Of a stretch of 10,825 bases of DNA, positions 6,915 through 10,825 are shown piece after piece. The translations under genes were made by a program, and so were the position numbers. The stretch spans positions 1 through 10,825 of the forward strand of contig CALJVD010000006.1 of the NCBI GenBank assembly GCA_937974825.1, read 5' to 3'. Under the pieces are notes generated by a model. That model saw only the letters and a list, made by a program, of their open reading frames with translations. It was not told where the DNA came from and did no database searches. The DNA is from an uncultured Oceanospirillaceae bacterium (GTDB lineage: Bacteria > Pseudomonadota > Gammaproteobacteria > Pseudomonadales > Oceanobacteraceae). Position 1 is the first letter of the stretch. Each line of letters starts with the position of its first letter.

Positions 6915-7406
6915 ATGCCAACCAATGACTTGTTTGGCACTGAAGTTACCTCAGACATTCATGGCATGCAGTTAGCCTTACAAATGGCGCAACGTGCCTA
7001 TGAGTTGAATGAAGTGCCAGTAGGGGCCGTGGTGGTTCAAGAAGGGAAAGTCATTGGACAAGGATTCAACCAGCCTATCAAAAGTTTAGATCCTAGTGCT
7101 CATGCTGAAGTTGTGGCCATTCGTAATGCCGCATTAAACATTGAAAACTATCGTTTAATTGATAGCTGTCTCTATGTGACAGTCGAGCCCTGTACTATGT
7201 GTACCGGCTTGTTAGTGCACAGCAGAGTTAAGCGATTAGTTTATGGTACGACAGAGCCTAAGGCCGGTGCGATTGTCAGTGCGCTGCAGCTGCCTGAGCA
7301 GTCTTTTTATAACCATAAGCTTCAAGTCGAAGGTGGGGTGTTAGCAGAAGAGTGCTCGACTTTAATGTCTTCTTTCTTTGCGCAACGTCGTAAAAGTAAA
7401 CGTTAA
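6915..7406 (+). CDS. tadA: tRNA-specific adenosine deaminase
   Basis: TadA converts adenosine 34 to inosine in the anticodon of tRNA-Arg(ACG), allowing it to read CGU, CGC and CGA. The 163-residue protein is close to E. coli length (167). Zinc ligands and catalytic glutamate are present: His63-Ala64-Glu65 (HAE), then Pro92-Cys93-X2-Cys96 (PCTMC). The N-terminal EVPVGAVVV (33-41), the GFN turn (50-52) and the LVYGTTEPKAGA segment mark it as TadA rather than a cytidine deaminase. The start is 3 bases after the yciH stop, so translation is likely coupled. No strong terminator follows; an interrupted inverted repeat (ACTCT/AGAGT, 7438-7455) lacks a T run. Confidence 0.95.
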   Translation: MPTNDLFGTEVTSDIHGMQLALQMAQRAYELNEVPVGAVVVQEGKVIGQGFNQPIKSLDPSAHAEVVAIRNAALNIENYRLIDSCLYVTVEPCTMCTGLLVHSRVKRLVYGTTEPKAGAIVSALQLPEQSFYNHKLQVEGGVLAEECSTLMSSFFAQRRKSKR

Positions 7407-7452
7407 GCTTCTCTATTTCACTAAATTTAATATATCTACTCTGTATGTAGAG

Positions 7453-7484
7453 AGTCATTATTATTGGATAACATGATAATGACT
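7453..7484. promoter_or_regulatory. 32-bp dyad upstream of the iron permease, candidate Fur-type operator
   Basis: AGTCATTAT (7453-7461) and ATAATGACT (7476-7484) are perfect 9-base inverted repeats. Two further pairs inside bring the match to 11 of the 16 symmetric positions. The GATAAT/ATTATC-like words recall a Fur box: the 19 bases from 7475 agree with the classic consensus at 13 positions by my count. It ends 61 bases before the ATG of an FTR1 iron permease gene, where iron control is expected. It could also serve another regulator or be transcribed as a hairpin. A GATAAT at 7475-7480 might be a -10 box overlapped by the site, but no -35 is clear. Confidence 0.4.
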
Positions 7485-7545
7485 ACTATTTGCATTCGTG
7501 GTATCTTTTATCGCTCTATTTTTCCCTTATACGTGGTGCCTTTAT

Positions 7546-9474
7546 ATGAAATTACCCCGCTTATATTCTTTACTGATCAGCGTCATATTGGTCAGTGTCT
7601 TGTCTTTACCAGCCAATGCAAATGAACCTATTGCACAAGGTGCATTAGACGTCGTGCCTCAGACTTGGCAAATGCTGGATTACTTAGCCACAGACTATGC
7701 GTCAGCAGTAGAAGACGGTGAGGTAGTTGATGCGTTTGAATATGAAGAGATGCAAGAGTTTTCTGAAACCATTGCTAACTTGATTCATACCTTGCCAGAA
7801 CACGAAGTGAAAGCAGAATTGGTTCAACAAGCACAAGGCTTGCAGCAGTTAGTGGCAAATAAAGTCAGTACTGTTGAAGTGAGTAAGCAGTCACATAACC
7901 TTGCTGATGCACTTGTTCAGGCGTTTCCAATTCCAACGGCACCAGTGGTTACACCAGATTTAGAACTAGGCGCACAGTTATATCAGCAGCACTGTGCTTC
8001 TTGTCATGGTGTTAATGGCGCAGCTGACGGCCCGTTATCTGCCGAGCTAGACCCACCGGCCATTGCCTTTAATGATGTTGAACGCGCCAACCAGCGCAGT
8101 CCGTTGTCTTTATTTCAAACCATTACCCACGGTTTAGAAGGCACTTCTATGGCTGCGTATAAAGATTCTTTGTCGGAAGACGAACGTTGGTCTTTAGCCT
8201 ATTTCTCAGGCGCATTAGCGTATATCGATTTACTGCAAGCCGGTGCTGATGTATGGGATACCAATGAGCTAGCACGTGCTCAAATCAGTAACCTAACAGA
8301 GCTCTCAAGAGCACGAGTCGATCAATTAGATTCCGTTTTAGGACAACAAAAAGCAGAACAGTTGATTGGCTTCTTACGTGCAAACCCTGAAGAGTTAGGT
8401 GCCGCACTTACCGGTATAGACTTAGCTCGTGGTCGTTTAAAAGCCAGTCTTAATTCCTACCTAGACGGGGATAGTAAAACGGCAGAATCGTTGGCTCTAT
8501 CGTCATACTTAGATGGTGTCGAACCCGTTGAACCCGCGCTTAATGCTAAAGCAGGTGCTTTACGAGTGGAGATTGAATTGGCGATGGGAGTGTATCGCAC
8601 GGGGTTAGGCAAGGGGATTGCTGCTGATGAAGCTAAAGCGCAGGTTGAAAAAATTGATGCGCTACTACTCACGGCAAAAGAAAAACTTGGCAGTGCTGGT
8701 TATGATGCGACTACTGTTTTTCTAGGTGCATTTACAGTATTGGTACGTGAAGGGCTAGAGGCGTTATTAATCATTGTAGCGGTTATGGCATTTTTAACAA
8801 AAGCCGGTCGTACAGAAGCTGCACGTTATGTGCATGCGGGATGGATTCTAGCGTTGCTGGCTGGTGGGCTGACCTGGTTTGTTGCTCGTTACTTTATCAA
8901 CATCAGTGGTGCTAGCCGTGAACTGACCGAAGGTTTCTCTGCCTTGTTTGCCTCAGTTATGCTATTGAGCGTGGGTTTATGGATGCACCAAAAGAGCGTG
9001 GGTAACCGCTGGCAGGAATATATCAAAGCGAAAATGTCGAATGCATTAAATAAGAAATCGGCATGGTTTCTGTTTGTACTGATTTTTGTATCGGTCTACC
9101 GTGAAGTATTTGAAACCATATTATTCTACGCAGCACTCTGGACAGAAGGTCTAGGACTATGGTTCATAGCAGGCATGCTGTCGGCAGTGGCTTTACTGGC
9201 AGTGACTGCTTGGGTGCTGTTACGCACTAGTCGACAACTACCCATTGGCACCTTCTTCTCATTGAGCTCGGCGCTGATTGCCATCATTGCTGTAGTATTG
9301 GTCGGTAAAGGGGTTTCTTCCTTACAAGAAGCTGGTTTAGTAGCAGTGTCTATTGCACCAATCCCTCACATTGAGTTGTTAGGAGTGTTCCCAACCTGGC
9401 AAACAGTGAGTGCCCAGCTGGTGCTAATAGCGGTGATTGCGTTAGGCTATCTCTATAACAAACGCAGTGCTTAG
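7546..9474 (+). CDS. Secreted cytochrome c fused to an FTR1-family iron permease
   Basis: This 642-residue protein joins a periplasmic part to an iron permease. A signal peptide (about 1-25, ending ANA before NEP) is followed by a helical region. A class I cytochrome c domain comes next, with heme motif CASCH at 150-154 and likely distal ligand Met202 (TSMAAY). A second helical region has SYLDG twice (304-308, 320-324). From about 393 a multi-span membrane domain carries both FTR1 iron-binding motifs, REGLE at 401-405 and REVFE at 519-523. FTR1 permeases take up iron after ferrous oxidation, and the cytochrome may accept those electrons (inference). No EfeO, EfeB or Ftr partner gene is nearby. 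Weak RBS; ATG 7546 gives the signal peptide directly, so I prefer it to GTG 7498. Confidence 0.88.
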   Translation: MKLPRLYSLLISVILVSVLSLPANANEPIAQGALDVVPQTWQMLDYLATDYASAVEDGEVVDAFEYEEMQEFSETIANLIHTLPEHEVKAELVQQAQGLQQLVANKVSTVEVSKQSHNLADALVQAFPIPTAPVVTPDLELGAQLYQQHCASCHGVNGAADGPLSAELDPPAIAFNDVERANQRSPLSLFQTITHGLEGTSMAAYKDSLSEDERWSLAYFSGALAYIDLLQAGADVWDTNELARAQISNLTELSRARVDQLDSVLGQQKAEQLIGFLRANPEELGAALTGIDLARGRLKASLNSYLDGDSKTAESLALSSYLDGVEPVEPALNAKAGALRVEIELAMGVYRTGLGKGIAADEAKAQVEKIDALLLTAKEKLGSAGYDATTVFLGAFTVLVREGLEALLIIVAVMAFLTKAGRTEAARYVHAGWILALLAGGLTWFVARYFINISGASRELTEGFSALFASVMLLSVGLWMHQKSVGNRWQEYIKAKMSNALNKKSAWFLFVLIFVSVYREVFETILFYAALWTEGLGLWFIAGMLSAVALLAVTAWVLLRTSRQLPIGTFFSLSSALIAIIAVVLVGKGVSSLQEAGLVAVSIAPIPHIELLGVFPTWQTVSAQLVLIAVIALGYLYNKRSA

Positions 9475-9511
9475 TTATTAAGCACAACGAAAAGACTTGA
9501 TCTTAGAAAAC

Positions 9512-9538
9512 AAAAAAGCAGCCTAGGCTGCTTTTTTT
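9512..9538. terminator. Bidirectional terminator between the iron permease gene and wzz
   Basis: A perfect 26-bp palindrome spans 9512-9537: six A, GCAGCCTAGGCTGC, six T, with a seventh T at 9538. Either strand yields a GC-rich stem followed by a T run. It lies 37 bases past the permease stop and 18 past the wzz stop, so it can terminate both converging genes. Confidence 0.92.
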
Positions 9539-9556
9539 GTGGGCTTAAATAATGAA

Positions 9557-10621
9557 TTAAGCGTTTTTAGCGGATGCTTTACGTTGGCGAATAGCAATAC
9601 GAACTAACGCAGCGAAACCACCTAGCATTCCACCAAGAACAATACCGATAGCCACAATCTGTACTTTCTTAGGCTTGATTGGGGTTTCAGGAGTGAGTGC
9701 TACGTTATCGATTTTTACTACTTCGGTGTTTTCATCGTTTAAGATAATATTCTTTAAGAAGTTTAACTGAGCCGTTAAATCTCTTAGTTCAGGTACAAAA
9801 GCTAAATCGTTTTCGCGGTTTTCTAATACTTCTATTTGGCTTGCCAGTGCCTTGGAACCGCGCATATAGGTTAGGTTACGGTCAACATAGTTTGCGCCTT
9901 CTTCGGTGGTTTTTCCGGCGGGTAAACTTGGATTTTCTAAACCGATTGCTTTAGCAATACTTAATGCTTCTTTTAAACGAATGATTTCGTCTTGGCGCTC
10001 GGCTTGAGCTTTAGCCAGCATGCTATCAATTTTTAATTGGATGGATGCCTTACGGGTACTCAATTCTGATTGAATGTCATGCGCCAATTCTTGCTTAGTT
10101 AAAACAATGGCTTTTTGTACGTATTGGTTAGCCCATTGCGCTGCTTGTTCGGCGTCTTCACGTTCTACGGAAATTTGATATTTGAACTTGTTTTCTTTGG
10201 GATCGACCTGCTTGATTTGAATCGTTTGGCTTAAACTGGTTAGCAGCCTGTCTCGTGGAGCGAGCTGTTGTTCTGGTGTTAAAGAAGGAAGGTACACTTC
10301 TTCAAAGAATTCATTACGCAGCTGTTGAGAGTTTAGGTTGGTTAAAAAAACGCTGTAAATATCGGGTATATTAAATTCTTCAAGATTTGCTTCTTTACGC
10401 CCTAGGTTATACGCCTGAATGGAGCTGGCAGAAGGTTGATAGAACGTAGTGGTTGCTTGGTAAACAGGCGTAGCAACTAGTGCATAGGCAACCGCAAGCA
10501 AAGTAAATATTGCGGTAATAGCGATAATTAAAAACTTTTCTTTCCAGATGGCTTCAATTAACTCGAATAAATCGATTTCATCATTATTTATATTGCTTGT
10601 TTGCATCGGTTCATTGCTCAC
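9557..10621 (-). CDS. wzz: Wzz/PCP-type polysaccharide chain-length regulator
   Basis: Wzz proteins sit in the inner membrane with a large periplasmic coiled-coil domain and set the length of O-antigen or related polymers made by Wzy. The 354-residue protein has a cytoplasmic start EIDLFELIEAIWKEK (15-29) and a first membrane helix at about 30-50. The PVYQATTTFY segment follows, then a long helical region at about 165-290. A proline-rich PETPIKPKK (311-319) precedes the second membrane helix (320-341), which is glycine-rich. No kinase domain is present, unlike tyrosine-kinase co-polymerases. The GTG start is supported by AAAAGG 7 bases upstream; an ATG five codons in has no such site. Proximity to ihfB, galU and galE suggests the edge of a polysaccharide locus. 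Which polymer it controls cannot be told here. Confidence 0.9.
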   Translation of the reverse strand: MSNEPMQTSNINNDEIDLFELIEAIWKEKFLIIAITAIFTLLAVAYALVATPVYQATTTFYQPSASSIQAYNLGRKEANLEEFNIPDIYSVFLTNLNSQQLRNEFFEEVYLPSLTPEQQLAPRDRLLTSLSQTIQIKQVDPKENKFKYQISVEREDAEQAAQWANQYVQKAIVLTKQELAHDIQSELSTRKASIQLKIDSMLAKAQAERQDEIIRLKEALSIAKAIGLENPSLPAGKTTEEGANYVDRNLTYMRGSKALASQIEVLENRENDLAFVPELRDLTAQLNFLKNIILNDENTEVVKIDNVALTPETPIKPKKVQIVAIGIVLGGMLGGFAALVRIAIRQRKASAKNA

Positions 10622-10628
10622 GGAAATA

Positions 10629-10634
10629 CCTTTT
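10629..10634 (-). promoter_or_regulatory. Ribosome binding site selecting the GTG start of wzz
   Basis: The minus strand reads AAAAGG here, 7 bases before GTG at 10621. This is good spacing for the GTG and too far (22 bases) for the in-frame ATG at 10606, so it decides the start. Confidence 0.6.
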
Positions 10635-10652
10635 AATACCTGAAGACTGTTG

Positions 10653-10692
10653 ATAGAGCTCTATTGTTTAGGCTGTTTTATTGTAGTGTTAA
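10653..10692 (-). promoter_or_regulatory. wzz leader: weak promoter candidate and 12-bp palindrome
   Basis: On the minus strand TTAACA (10692-10687) and AACAAT (10668-10663) are spaced 18 bases and could be a weak sigma-70 promoter; TACAAT at 10685-10680 is an alternative -10 with no -35. The second hexamer overlaps a perfect palindrome ATAGAGCTCTAT at 10653-10664, which could be an operator. These are pattern matches without further support. Confidence 0.22.
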
Positions 10693-10772
10693 TGCCAGTA
10701 ACCATACTGAATAGCGGGGCATTTTAATGGTTTATCGATGGCTTATCTAGGATTAACGGGATAATAACGTCC

Positions 10773-10825
10773 TTATGGACGAAAAAGTCCGGTAATTTTG
10801 CTGACCATTCCTTTGGCGACGGTCG
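10773..10825 (-). CDS. Possible C-terminal end of an unidentified minus-strand gene (partial)
   Basis: One minus-strand frame reads TVAKGMVSKITGLFRP and then a TAA at 10775-10773, running off the window. Its composition resembles a protein C-terminus. It is one of three open frames at this edge; another minus-strand frame stays open to about 10721 (ending SINH). Nothing identifies a family. If real, this gene would lie 151 bases upstream of wzz on the same strand. The stop sits in the loop of a hairpin (CGTCC 10768-10772, GGACG 10777-10781). Confidence 0.25.
   Translation of the reverse strand, partial: TVAKGMVSKITGLFRP

Noticed and set aside
7435..7455. Possible tadA terminator (TCTAC/GTAGA or ACTCT/AGAGT)
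   Set aside because: Stems of five pairs without a T run; too weak to call.
7276..7458. Minus-strand open frame over the end of tadA
   Set aside because: It mostly overlaps tadA and resembles no protein I know.
7498..7545. GTG start 16 codons upstream of the iron permease ATG
   Set aside because: It would place a hydrophobic, non-basic stretch ahead of a well-formed signal peptide; no RBS is seen for it.
8457..8672. Minus-strand open frame inside the iron permease gene
   Set aside because: Alanine- and serine-rich reverse-frame product with no independent support.

Overview
This 10.8 kb window looks like chromosome of a marine-type gammaproteobacterium of moderate to low G+C. The order ihfB-lapA-lapB-pyrF, the 407-residue ArgG, the cysteine-bearing YciH and the Wzz gene near ihfB resemble Oceanospirillales and Pseudomonas relatives more than enterics. 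I cannot name the genus from sequence alone. There are no tRNA or rRNA genes, insertion sequences or CRISPR arrays, and no stretch over 300 bases lacks a gene.

Layout. On the minus strand at the left is argG (arginine synthesis), ending in a hairpin terminator with a cUUCGg loop. Divergent from it, a long plus-strand run starts at about 1565: ihfB, lapA, lapB, pyrF, an rfaH-family gene, galU, galE, yciH and tadA. Gaps are 3 to 51 bases, so much of it is probably co-transcribed. After a 139-base gap with a striking 32-bp dyad comes a gene for a secreted cytochrome c fused to an FTR1 iron permease. It converges on a minus-strand wzz, with a perfect 26-bp palindromic terminator between them. The last 200 bases hold the wzz leader and possibly the last codons of another minus-strand gene.

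How the genes fit together. Much of the run concerns the cell envelope. LapA and LapB control LpxC turnover and so LPS amount. GalU and GalE supply UDP-glucose and UDP-galactose. The RfaH-family protein would help RNA polymerase through long polysaccharide operons, and Wzz sets polysaccharide chain length. IHF, PyrF, YciH and TadA are housekeeping. The FTR1 gene is a separate iron-uptake unit.

I found no clearly new system. The points most worth checking are the cytochrome-FTR1 fusion with the dyad upstream, the rfaH-galU-galE block lying between pyrF and yciH, and an ops-like GGCGGTAG inside lapB on the strand that could be read by the RfaH encoded downstream.
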